64,000 nucleotides of DNA from contig LODT01000028.1 of assembly GCA_001606155.1 (NCBI GenBank), forward strand, positions 1,526,735 to 1,590,734, written 5' to 3'. Every line of letters begins with the position of its first letter. Positions within the stretch are counted from its first letter, which is position 1. A program made the translations under genes and the position numbers. The notes beneath the pieces were generated by a model. The model was not told where the DNA came from, searched no databases, and saw only the letters and a list, made by a program, of their open reading frames with translations. The DNA is from Tieghemostelium lacteum. Its lineage: Eukaryota; Evosea; Eumycetozoa; Dictyosteliales; Raperosteliaceae. Below, one piece after another: positions 1 to 9,707 of the stretch.

Positions 1-761
1 TAAGATTGTTATTGTATTTTATTGTGTCTCTCTTTTCAATGCTTATATCTGGTAGATATTTATGAAATCTATAGATTTCTTTGGTCTATTTTTATATACT
101 TTAAAATAAAATATAATATAATATAATAAAATCTTAGTGATTATTTTTTAGTTTTTTTTAGGGAGCTGTATTTGTATAAAATACTCCTTGACACTCTGTA
201 TCATTAAGAAATTATAAAATTCCTTTTAAAAATAAATTATTATCATACTGGTATTGGTGTTTTAGTGACTATATGATAATTATTTTGATTCAAATAAAAT
301 ATTAAAATACTCTTTTTTTCATCAATTTTTGAACTTTTACAAATCTATAATTCATGATCGTTTATCATTAATCGATATTGATCCTAGTTTCTCCTTTTAT
401 AATTGATTAATGAGTAAATGAGTTTTTGAGGAAAACTAAAAATTTGGCCTTAACCTATGTGATCTATTCCCACCTTTTATGATACAAGCAATCGACATTT
501 AATTGATTCTTTGTAGATTTCCAAAACTTTTAAAGATTTTACACTAAATCTATTCTTTGCATTTTCTCATAAATTTATTATCTTTTATACAAAAAAAGAA
601 AAATTTCATTATTTTAAACATACAACAGCAATAATACTAGAAATAATATTATTTGAACATTGATAATTTAAACTTATACTTTCAATGGTTTATAAAAAGT
701 TAATATTTAGATATAAATTTAGTAATAATAGTTATTAATAGAAATTTGATAATTTAAAATA
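1..761. other. AT-rich intergenic DNA, no gene seen
   Basis: No open frame with coding character and no tRNA-like sequence was seen on either strand. The last 100 bases before the first gene are almost pure A/T, as expected for a dictyostelid promoter. Confidence 0.5.
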
Positions 762-2018
762 ATGGAAAAGAATTTACCTCTGACTGTATTGAATCAAATA
801 TTTTATTATTCTGATTATAGTTTAAAGTCAATATCATCCATTGCATGTGTGAACAAGTACTACAGTGAAGTGTGTCAGAATAATATAATATTCAAGAGAG
901 TTTATATCAGAAGATATGGAGAAAGAGCTTTTGAAATGGAAAAGAAATCCAGACTTAATATCAAAATGGTTCAGAAAAAGAGAAAAGATTTCTGTAGATA
1001 TCCACCAGTAGATGAAGATTTCAAACAGTGGTATACCACTGTTAAATCCATTGAAGCATTTCATGAAATTGGGTTTTTTTATGTCGATATAGGAAGTGAA
1101 GTTGTAAAATATTTTGTCACTAAAAGACAAGGTTTAGTACATCCTAAACTCGTGCCCACTGCAACTTCAGTAGAGTCTCTAACACTCTATCACCGATTCC
1201 AAGTGGATAAACTCATTGAAGCTCTTTACTCTTTTTTTGTGTATCCTAAAATATCAATTGATTCTCCAATGGCAATAGCAGTTTCTCCAACCTATTTTGA
1301 AGGTAAACTTCGAGATAAGTTAGAAACTCTAAAGAAAAAGCTTCCAGGTAAATTTGTTCATTTTAAGAACTCTGGATTGATTGCTTTACAACTCCATAGT
1401 TTGACATCAGGTATTGTAGTTATGGTTGGTATGAGTAGTACTCTCATTGTACCCTTTATCAATGGAGTTCAACTTAAATACCTCGAATACGACATGTGTG
1501 GTGCAATTATTAGAAGAGTTGCACACTTGGGCAGAGAACCAACTGACCACGTCCTTCCAGAATCTCACCCACAAAACCCTATTAACTGGTACCGCAGTCA
1601 AAAAGTCATTGAAAACTATGAACTAAGAAAGATTCATGACCCATCTTTGAACGATAACCACGAGTATCTTGCTGAATCTTATTTTGATCCACACAGTATG
1701 AGAAAAGAATTGTCAGTAGTCTACAGTGGTTACAATAAAGAAACCAAAGGAAAAGTTAATTTGGGTTTAGTTGAAAAGGTTGTTGAATGTCTTGACTTAA
1801 ATAGAAATAACCCTAAAGCTTCACTACTACAAAATATAGTTCTCACTGGTGGTATTACTGCAATTGAAGGTTTTCAAAATAGATTTCAAAATGCCATAAC
1901 ACAACTAAGACCCTCAGTTAAAGTCCATTACACTGATACACCAATCTTTGATGTAATTAATGGACTTTATCTTGACAGTTGTCAAACTGAATCGCTACAT
2001 GATATTTACCAAATTTAA
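762..2018 (+). CDS. F-box protein with actin-like fold (plant ARP8-like)
   Basis: A single-exon gene of 418 residues. Residues 1-50 read as an F-box (LPLTVLNQIFYYSDYSLKSISSIACVNKYY), which in other proteins recruits substrates to SCF ubiquitin ligases. The rest has actin-family features: a GVQL segment near residue 235 and a VLTGGITAIEGFQNR segment near residue 366, matching the actin 'TGG..ipGf..R' signature. An F-box joined to an actin-related domain is the layout of plant ARP8. The N-terminal actin phosphate-binding loop is poorly conserved (VDIGSEVVKYF near residue 108), so ATP binding is uncertain. The ATG at 762 follows an A-rich stretch, which suits this genome. The role as a ubiquitin-ligase adaptor with an actin-like module is inferred. 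Confidence 0.75.
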   Translation: MEKNLPLTVLNQIFYYSDYSLKSISSIACVNKYYSEVCQNNIIFKRVYIRRYGERAFEMEKKSRLNIKMVQKKRKDFCRYPPVDEDFKQWYTTVKSIEAFHEIGFFYVDIGSEVVKYFVTKRQGLVHPKLVPTATSVESLTLYHRFQVDKLIEALYSFFVYPKISIDSPMAIAVSPTYFEGKLRDKLETLKKKLPGKFVHFKNSGLIALQLHSLTSGIVVMVGMSSTLIVPFINGVQLKYLEYDMCGAIIRRVAHLGREPTDHVLPESHPQNPINWYRSQKVIENYELRKIHDPSLNDNHEYLAESYFDPHSMRKELSVVYSGYNKETKGKVNLGLVEKVVECLDLNRNNPKASLLQNIVLTGGITAIEGFQNRFQNAITQLRPSVKVHYTDTPIFDVINGLYLDSCQTESLHDIYQI

Positions 2019-2271
2019 TCCACATTCCAAAACTCTATTAATAACTAAATAAATATATCCAATAAATTTCAAAAACATGAATTCTAAAATTTAAAAAGTT
2101 GGTATGGGTTGAGAGAAACTATTTATCCTCTTTTTGTTCTATTCAAATAAATAATGTATTCTTGTCTGATTGTTTTCAAAGAAAAAATGGATTTTTTTTT
2201 TTTTTTTTTATGATTTTCAATCAATTTCCACAAACATACACACACATACATAAATAATAAATAAACATAGA

Positions 2272-2915
2272 ATGTCATTTTTAACAAGAGGTAGCCAAAT
2301 TAAAATTCAACCATGGTCAGAATTTGTAGAATTGGATAGATTTGGATTTCCAGATTCTAAAGATATGTTAAATAGAGTTAATACCAATTTAGAATTCTAC
2401 ACTGGCAACTATTTGGTTATTGTTGCTGTAGTTTTATTATTGACTTTGTATGTTATATTGAATTAAGTTTAACAGGTGTAATCAAATATATTCTAACATT
2501 TTAGTTAAAAATATATGTAGATTCAGTAACACAGCTCTATTATTGACTGTTTTGATCTTTGGTGGTATTGCTTATTTCTTATTCTTTATTAGATCAAATA
2601 CTATTGATTTAGGTGGTTTCGTTTTGAATTTAGTAAGTCAAGCTGCAATTTTGAGTGTTAGTAAGTACAAACACACCTCACTTTAAAGTTCATCATCAAT
2701 GAGTCATAATGAAATATTAACTTGATTTTTTTTCTTTTCTCTCAATTATAGTTTCTGTTTACTTTATTTACAGATACAGTGGATTGACATTATTTTATAC
2801 AACTTTATTATCATTAGTCGTTGTGTTGGTTCATGCATTCCTCAGAAAGAGATCCATCAAATCCAAAGTCAACAATTTAGTAAATGAAGCTGATGACATT
2901 TTAAAAAATAACTAA
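2272..2915 (+). CDS. PRA1 family (prenylated Rab acceptor) membrane protein
   Basis: Three exons, 2272-2447, 2527-2660 and 2752-2915, join in frame to 157 residues. The introns begin GTATGT and GTAAGT and end TTCAG and TATAG. The N-terminus (TRGSQIKIQPWSEFVELDRFGFP) and two pairs of hydrophobic segments separated by a short polar loop match the PRA1/Yip3 family. These are four-pass proteins of the Golgi and ER that bind prenylated Rabs and help deliver them to membranes. The length is typical of the family. Reading exon 1 into the intron gives only a 64-residue product ending in the first membrane segment, so splicing is needed for a sensible protein. Confidence 0.85.
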
Positions 2916-3219
2916 ATGAAATAGAAATGTATTATATATAATATATATATTTTATAATTGGAAAAATAACAACAAAGATAAGGTTCACAAATGAATTCAG
3001 AATGAATTAAGTACCCTTATTCTCCATTGCTTTTTTTCCAAAATATTTTGTATAAATTCTCCCTCCCCATATCACTTAATATAATATGTTACACAAATAA
3101 ATATTAGACTCTCATTTTAATCTTAATAATCTTTGCTACTCTAAGCACCCACCCTTTTTATCAATTAATTGCATTTTATAATTTTTTTTATTTTTTTAAT
3201 TTATCAATCAAGTCATAAT
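2916..3219. other. Intergenic, AT-rich
   Basis: The 3' flank of the PRA1 gene and promoter of the Sec10 gene, with T-runs and a CTCCCTCCCC patch near 3060. No gene is seen. Confidence 0.5.
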
Positions 3220-6000
3220 ATGTCGTGGACTAGAGAAATTGGAAAACAAAAACAGAATCAAATTCAGTTTCAGTCTTTTAAACCACAACCTAAAGAGATA
3301 CCAGGTGCAAGTAGTAAACCTGTACCTTTAGGAGGTTCCAATTCCAATGTTTCACCACCATCACCTCAGAGTACTACTACAGGTAGTTCAACTCCAACTT
3401 CATCTTCGCCAACCACTCCTATAAAATCACAACAATCTACAGTAGTATCTTCAATAACGAGTGTTACAAGTGGTATAGGTGTTGGTGGTAGTGGAAATTC
3501 ACCGTCATCAACATCACCAAAAATTCCATTAAATAATATAAATAATAATCTAACTTCTACTACTACTACTACACCTTTAAAGACATCTAGTAATATAACA
3601 CCACCACAACCAACATCAACATCACCTACACTACAATCTGCGTCTGTACCTACCATTACAACTACACCACCTGTATCCAATAAAGTATCACCAACATTAC
3701 AATCACAACTTAATAGTAATACTAGCAATTCCTCTACAACTGCATATAAACCACCTTCATCTCAAGGTGGAGGTTTATTATCAACTGCATCGGCATCTAC
3801 ATTGGCAAGTGCCAATAAACCACAACAATTTACAAGACCTGCTTATCAATCAACCAAAATTGTACAGAGGGTGTTAACAGATGACATTTTCAGAGGAACT
3901 GAATTCTCACCTGTAAATTTTGTAGAGGATCTAACTAGAAAGCTTGTAAATGACCAAAATGCATCTGATGGTTTACATTTTGATCCTGAACCTTTCAACA
4001 AACTATTTATTAACACTCGTCTTGAATTGACTAATCTCGAGAGTCAAATAGACAATCGTTTAGATAACCTAGTGAGAGAGTGTAATGAATACGATAGAGA
4101 TTATAAATTCAAATTATCAAATCTCATTGACAGCTACCAAGAGTGTTTTCAGCATTTTAAATTACTGGAAAAGGGTGTAAATACAATAGGTACCAAAGCA
4201 GTTCATTTTGGTGACGAGTTGGATTCTGTAAATCAACAGAAATCCAAAGCACAATCTGCATTAAGTCTTATTAATTATCTATTGGAACTTAATGATAGTT
4301 CAGTAGTTAAGAGATCAGATATCTTTACAAACCCTGAGAGACTACATGAGTTGGCAGGGTTGGTGAAGAAACTTAGTTCAGTCTCTGAAGATATCAAAGA
4401 TATTGGAAAATTCAAACAAGGTAAATTGGAAACCGAAGCTATTAGTAACACTCTAGAGAACAATCTTCTCAATCAATTTGATCGTGCTGCTGAGAGAAAA
4501 GACTTTGAAAAAATGAGAGAATGTGCAGTGACCCTATACAACTTTAATGGAGGTGACAGTTGTCGTGCTAGATACGTCAGTAAACTTAAAATGTTCTTTG
4601 ATGAGAATTCACTGAATCGTGATGAATCGTTAGCTACCAACACGGGAAGACGTGTTATTAGATCAAACCAGATTGTAGAAGATCCAAGATTTGAATTATT
4701 CTTTACAGAGATTCTAAAAGATGTCGCTCAGGAGCATGACACTATACAACGTGTATTCATTAACCAAACATCAGCAATGGAGATGCTTTTTGTTCGTATA
4801 TTTGAACAACGTGTTCACATGTTTCTAGAAAACGCCTTATCCGTTGAAAAACCAAATTCTCTTCAATATCTACAAACTGTACATTTTGCCATAACAAGCA
4901 CAAAAAAACAACTGGTAGAACCTCTGACTTCTTATGGTATTGTAGGTGTTGATTTTAATCTTCTCATGGCCTCTTTGTTCTTTAGTTACCAAGAGACTTA
5001 TATTGCAAAGGAATTGGGTGCACTTCACGATATATTCTCTCTCCAACTACGAGAGGAAATCGATAGACTTCAAGACATGGAGAATCACGGTGAATTTGAT
5101 GACAGTGGTTTGAATCCAGAGATTACACAGAGTATTGTTCAAAATATTGAAAATGCACTCACAAGATGCTATGCATTATCTCTACAGAATCTACAGGCTG
5201 AAAATATAAAATCTATATTTTTCCTATTACTAAAGTATCTATTTAGTGAGTATATAACATATACACTAGAGAGAGCTATGGATATCCTACCCTCCACAGA
5301 TCCAAAATGTTTCCAATCACTCATTCAATTATTTTCACTGATTTTGAGTATCAATCAAATTGTTGGTCAGATTCAAACTCTCTATCAGTTATTTGTGTTA
5401 CCATATATCCAGACCAACATTAATATTCAGTCTCAGTGTTCAGATCAATTGTCATTCTCAATCTCTAATTTGGAGATTAAGATTTGCGAGGCTCTTGAAA
5501 AGAGTTTAGTTGTAATAACACAGTTGGTAGACAAGTCACTTCTAGAACAAAAAAAGAACGATTATCAAACAGAGGACTATGATAACTCTGTGACAAAGAC
5601 TTGTCAACAGGTTGTAAAACTAATTCAGTCATTTTACGATCTCTCTAAAAATTCATTACAAGGAAAGAACTTTTATATATTCATTGAGGAGTTGGGTCTT
5701 AAACTACAGGTTTTATTTATAAATCACTACAAGAAATTCAAAGTTGGTCAAGGTATAGGTGCACTAAAACTTCTCAGAGATCTCACAGAATACAAAGAAA
5801 CAATGAAAAAATTTAAAAGTCATAAAGTTGACGATGGTTTTGAATTACTATTTGAAATTTCAAAACTACATTTTATAGTACCTGAAAACTTTAAAGCCAT
5901 CATTGAAAGTGGATGTTTATCTAGAATGCCCAAAAATGATTTAATAATATTTATAAAACAAAGATCAGATTTCCAATCACTTTGGTTAGACTATTTATAA
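3220..6000 (+). CDS. exoc5: Exocyst complex subunit Sec10 (EXOC5)
   Basis: A single-exon protein of 926 residues from the ATG at 3220 (MSWTREIG). An in-frame ATG at 3169 would add a short hydrophobic leader typical of translated 5' untranslated sequence, so it was not used. Residues 1-210 are a Ser/Thr/Pro/Asn-rich low-complexity extension. The helical Sec10 region then starts with a coiled-coil segment; the stretch YQECFQHFKLLEKGVNTIG followed by GDELDSVN matches the family. Sec10 is one of eight exocyst subunits and tethers secretory vesicles to the plasma membrane before fusion. The body is about the usual 700 residues, so the low-complexity head accounts for the extra length. Confidence 0.9.
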   Translation: MSWTREIGKQKQNQIQFQSFKPQPKEIPGASSKPVPLGGSNSNVSPPSPQSTTTGSSTPTSSSPTTPIKSQQSTVVSSITSVTSGIGVGGSGNSPSSTSPKIPLNNINNNLTSTTTTTPLKTSSNITPPQPTSTSPTLQSASVPTITTTPPVSNKVSPTLQSQLNSNTSNSSTTAYKPPSSQGGGLLSTASASTLASANKPQQFTRPAYQSTKIVQRVLTDDIFRGTEFSPVNFVEDLTRKLVNDQNASDGLHFDPEPFNKLFINTRLELTNLESQIDNRLDNLVRECNEYDRDYKFKLSNLIDSYQECFQHFKLLEKGVNTIGTKAVHFGDELDSVNQQKSKAQSALSLINYLLELNDSSVVKRSDIFTNPERLHELAGLVKKLSSVSEDIKDIGKFKQGKLETEAISNTLENNLLNQFDRAAERKDFEKMRECAVTLYNFNGGDSCRARYVSKLKMFFDENSLNRDESLATNTGRRVIRSNQIVEDPRFELFFTEILKDVAQEHDTIQRVFINQTSAMEMLFVRIFEQRVHMFLENALSVEKPNSLQYLQTVHFAITSTKKQLVEPLTSYGIVGVDFNLLMASLFFSYQETYIAKELGALHDIFSLQLREEIDRLQDMENHGEFDDSGLNPEITQSIVQNIENALTRCYALSLQNLQAENIKSIFFLLLKYLFSEYITYTLERAMDILPSTDPKCFQSLIQLFSLILSINQIVGQIQTLYQLFVLPYIQTNINIQSQCSDQLSFSISNLEIKICEALEKSLVVITQLVDKSLLEQKKNDYQTEDYDNSVTKTCQQVVKLIQSFYDLSKNSLQGKNFYIFIEELGLKLQVLFINHYKKFKVGQGIGALKLLRDLTEYKETMKKFKSHKVDDGFELLFEISKLHFIVPENFKAIIESGCLSRMPKNDLIIFIKQRSDFQSLWLDYL

Positions 6001-6363
6001 ATAAATCTTAAACAAAAAATTCTAGAATCTAAAGAAAATTAATTGAAATTTTGATTTTAACTTGTTAAATCTAAAATCAAAACTGTTTTATTAAAATTTT
6101 TGTTAGGAAAAATGTACCAGTTTTAATAAAGAGTATTAACATTTTTTAAAAGTAATTGATATATTTAAGTTTAAAATTTTATAAAAGTGACACAGAAATT
6201 TTTTGATTGTATAAAAAGCATATTAAATAATTCATGTAAATTTTCTATTTTAAATTTTTTAAGATATTTTTCAAAGAAACAAATCAGAATGTGTTGTTTG
6301 TATTTATTAATACAAATAAATTTTTAGTTTAGACATTATATTTTCATATTGATCATATTATTA
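6001..6363. other. Intergenic with a small hairpin
   Basis: AT-rich DNA without a gene. An 8-bp stem with a 4-base loop (TTTGTATT/AATACAAA, 6297-6316) lies about 50 bases before the RNA ligase ATG. In such AT-rich DNA it may be chance. Confidence 0.4.
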
Positions 6364-7747
6364 ATGTCAAAAGAACAAGATTATAGTTTAAGAAATACAA
6401 CACCCTTCCCTCATGGGATTACTATAGAAGATTGTAGAAATGCAATTAAAGGGTTATCGTGTTTTAGAGAAAAACTTAATAAAGAAGATGGTACTATCGC
6501 ATTTAACTATGATTTCTTGCAAAATGATAGTTTTCCAAACCCATACATTGAAAAAGATTCACAAAAATCATTTTACTATAAAGTTAGAAGGTATGCACAA
6601 CCTATTAACATCAAACAACATAAATTGTTTATTCACACTAATATTTATATGAAACAGAGAATGTAGGGGAATTATTTTTGATGCCAATACAAAGGCATTG
6701 ATTTGCAGAAAATTTCACAAGTTTTTCAATATAAATGAGAACTTGGAATGCCATGAATCAGCAATTGATATGAATCAAGACTTTATATTGATGGAGAAAA
6801 TTGATGGGTCTTTAATTGCACCATTTATATTACAAGATATAATTAGATGGGGTTCAAAGATGGGTATAACTGAATTGGGTTTAAGATTAGAAGAATTTAT
6901 TGCAAGATCAAAAGAGTATAGATATAATGAATTTAGTATGGTGTGGTTAAAGAAAGGGTTTAGTGTACTGTTTGAATACACTTCAATGGACCAACAAATT
7001 ATATTGACTTATAAAGAGGATTCTTTAAGAGTAATTGGTATTAGAGATATGTTTACTGGTGATTATGTGCCTTGGGATGATGTAAAATCAACTTGTAAAG
7101 AATATGGTATTCCAATTGTAGATATTATAGATCACAAGAATCACCCAAGTTTTAAGGATATTAAGAATACAAAGGATTTAGTGAATGCAGTTAGAAATGT
7201 CAAAGGAATTGAAGGGTATGTCATTAGATTTTCTTCTGGAAAAACCTATAAAATTAAAACACAATTTTATATGGACTTGGCAAAAATATGTGTGAGTTCA
7301 GAACAATTGATGAAATGTGAGAAGGATGTGTGGGCAATTATACTCGGTGGTCAATTAGATGATGTTCTAGCAACAATGAACTCTAATACCAGATCAGCAT
7401 TGAACGTTGACAAGATTAAAGAATTTTCAAATACACTATTTCAGAGAATAGAAGATGTCTCCAAAACCATAATTGAACATATTATATCAGCCAAAGAAAA
7501 GAATTGTCAGAGAAAGTCTTTTCAAAATCTCAAGTTTCCAACTGGATATTTCTCAGGTCGTACATTACAATTTGCCTACCATTTCTTTGATTTAATTCAG
7601 AAAGAGGATACAGTAGATAGACATATTTCAACCGTCTCCAAAGCGCTCGTACAAAGATGTTTACAAGGTACCACTTCAGGCTCAAAACTATTAGATACTA
7701 AAGATTTGTTAGGTTCAAATATTAATTTTGGTGAAGAATTAGCATAG
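6364..7747 (+). CDS. T4 RNA ligase 1 (Rnl1)-like RNA ligase
   Basis: Two exons, 6364-6590 and 6658-7747 (intron GTATGC...ACAG), give 438 residues. The spliced protein carries the nucleotidyltransferase ligase motifs in order: ECRGIIF (77-83; the T4 Rnl1 counterpart is ECRGIMF), RKFHKFFNINEN (93-104), motif I EKIDGSL with the predicted adenylated lysine at about 123, motif III-like VLFEYTS followed by QQIILTYKED, motif IV EGYVIRF and motif V TYKIKTQFY. A helical C-terminal region follows, as in T4 Rnl1. The family joins 5'-phosphate to 3'-hydroxyl RNA ends through enzyme-AMP and is best known for repair of cleaved tRNA. All catalytic motifs look intact. Cellular role and substrate are unknown. 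A second ATG 15 bases upstream (6349) is possible. Without the intron the frame stops at 6666. Confidence 0.85.
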
Positions 7748-7958
7748 AATAAACTAATGATATTTATTTAGGAAAAATATTTTAAAATAATGTGTGTAAT
7801 ATAAATAATTATTTTCTGAAAAGATATCTACAAATCTATTAATGAGACTTTAAAAACAAACTATGAAGAATTATCAATAACCAGTATCTTTTTTTATCTT
7901 TTTAAAAAATTGTAATTGGTAGATTTAATTTTAATATATCATTGGAGAGGTTTTGTTT

Positions 7959-8954
7959 TTATTGAATTAATTGATTTTTAATATCAGCATATTCTTGACC
8001 TTTCCATTGATATTTACTGAGGAACTGTTTCCAAGTTGGTTGATTGGGATTCTTTGAATATGATAGATAAATATCTTTGTTATCTTTACTGTAATAACTG
8101 TTCTTTGTTGAATGTTCATACATGGCAATTACTTTTAGAGCTGTGAGTTTTTTATCTCCAAAAATCTGTAAGAAGAAATCTTTTGGTATACTTTGGTAGA
8201 CAGCTGGAATACCAGTGACCTCTGTGAACTGTTGTGCAATTTGATTACCAGATAGATACTCAGTAGTCAATGGAATGATTTTATGTTGATTTTGGTCTGG
8301 ATGGTCGAATATCTCAACTACCATTGGACCAGGTGCTGACAAACAATCAACATAGGGTAATGGGAAATCACTTGGAGTCTCTGGAAGTCCAAATACAAAA
8401 GTACCATCCTCCAAAACCTGTGGTCTATAGTATTCAATAAAATTGGTATAGAAATAGCCAAGTGCAACAGTGGATACATATTGAATTGGTAGAGATTCAT
8501 AGTATTCCCTTACTTTGTCTCTAATTACAAAGAATAAATGTGGAAATTCTTTTCTTAGTTCTTCGCGTGACTTATCAAATTTATCCATTCCGCTGAATAT
8601 CAAATGTTTAATACCAGCTTCAGCTGCCAAATCACCTTGAATTTTAGAGTATTTCCATTCCTCTTCTTCAAAATGTACTTCTTCCAAATCAATATTTGGA
8701 CTGATAATGAAAGCACCATAAGCACCTTTAAATACTTTCTTTAAATCATCGGTATTCTTTGCATCACCTTTTACAAACTCTAAATCCTTACTATTATTAA
8801 ACTCTTTTAGTAGGATTTTAGCTTCAATGCTTTCACTGCCTCTTAAACTCAGGGCTCTGACTGAATATTTTCCACTCTTTAATAGAGATCTTATTACACC
8901 AATAGATTGTTTACTGGTAGCTTGTAATACTGTAATTAATTTCTTATCTGACAT
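7959..8954 (-). CDS. NmrA-like NAD(P)-binding family protein
   Basis: 331 residues from the ATG at 8954 (MSDKKLITV); an upstream in-frame ATG at 8975 is less likely. The protein follows the NmrA/HSCARG layout: an N-terminal Rossmann beta strand, KGDAKNTDDLKKVFKGAYGAFI near 65-85, and AAEAGIKHLIFSGMD near 118-132. Such proteins are atypical short-chain dehydrogenase relatives that bind NAD(P) and often act as redox sensors or regulators. The usual glycine-rich loop (GATGxxG) is replaced by QATSKQSIG, so cofactor binding may be weak or altered. It converges with the RNA ligase gene, with about 210 bases between their stops. Confidence 0.8.
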   Translation of the reverse strand: MSDKKLITVLQATSKQSIGVIRSLLKSGKYSVRALSLRGSESIEAKILLKEFNNSKDLEFVKGDAKNTDDLKKVFKGAYGAFIISPNIDLEEVHFEEEEWKYSKIQGDLAAEAGIKHLIFSGMDKFDKSREELRKEFPHLFFVIRDKVREYYESLPIQYVSTVALGYFYTNFIEYYRPQVLEDGTFVFGLPETPSDFPLPYVDCLSAPGPMVVEIFDHPDQNQHKIIPLTTEYLSGNQIAQQFTEVTGIPAVYQSIPKDFFLQIFGDKKLTALKVIAMYEHSTKNSYYSKDNKDIYLSYSKNPNQPTWKQFLSKYQWKGQEYADIKNQLIQ

Positions 8955-9401
8955 TCTTGTTGTTTTAGTGTACAATTATAAATTTTTAGTTTTAGTTATT
9001 AAGGTGTTTGTTTTGGAGAATGAAAAATAATTTTAAAACTATTTATATTGAATATGAAATGGAAACATAATAGTTATGTCGGAGCTTCTTCCTGTCTCTT
9101 TGATTTCAAAGTTCGGGTACACTCAAACAATATATGACATCATGTGAGAATTGTTGTGTTTATCCCGTGGGTGTAAAATTTAAAATAATTTGTTTTGAGA
9201 ATTCATTTGGTGTTGTCATTTGACACTATGCGAGAAACTATTTTTTTTTTAATTTATTTTATTTTAACTAAAACACAACTAAAAAGGAAAATATCATTAA
9301 TGATTAAGATGAACAATACAGAAATTAACCAAAATAACCGGAGCAAGGAATATGTACGGTGATGATAATGATATGATGATAATGAACAACAAGAAATTTA
9401 A

Positions 9402-9552
9402 CTAGTGTTGAAATTCCTGTTGCTGGTCACTTCCTGTAAAATGTTGATCCCAATAACTATCAACTAAAAACTTGAGATTTTTAATAAAATGAGGAGATGT
9501 TGTACTAAAACTAATATGGAGATGGTACTTGAAAAGTTTGACAATTCTCTTC
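9402..9552 (-). pseudogene. Coding-like fragment, no start
   Basis: About 49 codons are open on the minus strand and end with a TAG. The translation has coding character (FKYHLHISFSTT, LKFLVDSYWDQHFTGSD) and no low complexity, but there is no ATG, and the next gene upstream on this strand lies too far away to supply exons. It is best read as a leftover 3' exon of a lost gene. The family is not recognised. Confidence 0.3.
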
Positions 9553-9566
9553 TAGAAGAGAATTGT
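9541..9566. repeat. Perfect 26-bp palindrome
   Basis: The half-site ACAATTCTCTTCT is followed at once by its exact reverse complement, with no spacer. The centre CTTCTAGAAG fits the heat-shock-element core nTTCnnGAAn. It lies about 140 bases before the start of the secreted-protein gene at 9708. It could be a dimeric factor site or form a cruciform or RNA hairpin. Confidence 0.8.
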
Positions 9567-9707
9567 TGAATAAAATAATATAATTTTATTTCTCATTTTT
9601 TGATTTTTCAAATGAAATGGCAAATCTAGATATTTTTCTATTTAAATAATGAAATGTATTTTAGAAATCCATCTTTATCATTTCAAACAAAAACAATATA
9701 ATTAAAT

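Larger units (their letters stand above)
8955..9707. other. Intergenic region with palindrome and coding-like fragment
   Basis: The region separates two divergent genes. It holds a perfect 26-bp palindrome (9541-9566) and a short coding-like fragment on the minus strand, both listed separately. The rest is AT-rich; no other gene was seen. Confidence 0.5.

Noticed and set aside
3169-3219. Upstream in-frame ATG giving a hydrophobic leader on the Sec10 protein
   Set aside because: The leader is translated T-rich untranslated sequence, and exocyst proteins are cytosolic; ATG 3220 has the better context.
3366-3728. 120-residue frame opposite the Sec10 low-complexity region
   Set aside because: It is the complement of Ser/Thr/Pro codon repeats, giving Val/Asp/Gly runs; a shadow frame.
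6698-7747. RNA ligase starting at 6698 as a separate shorter gene
   Set aside because: The conserved ECRGIIF motif lies just before it and is joined in frame to the upstream exon by a clean intron.
9099-9125. AGTTCGGGTAC as a possible tRNA T-loop
   Set aside because: No acceptor or anticodon stems can be formed around it; no tRNA gene was recognised anywhere in the window.
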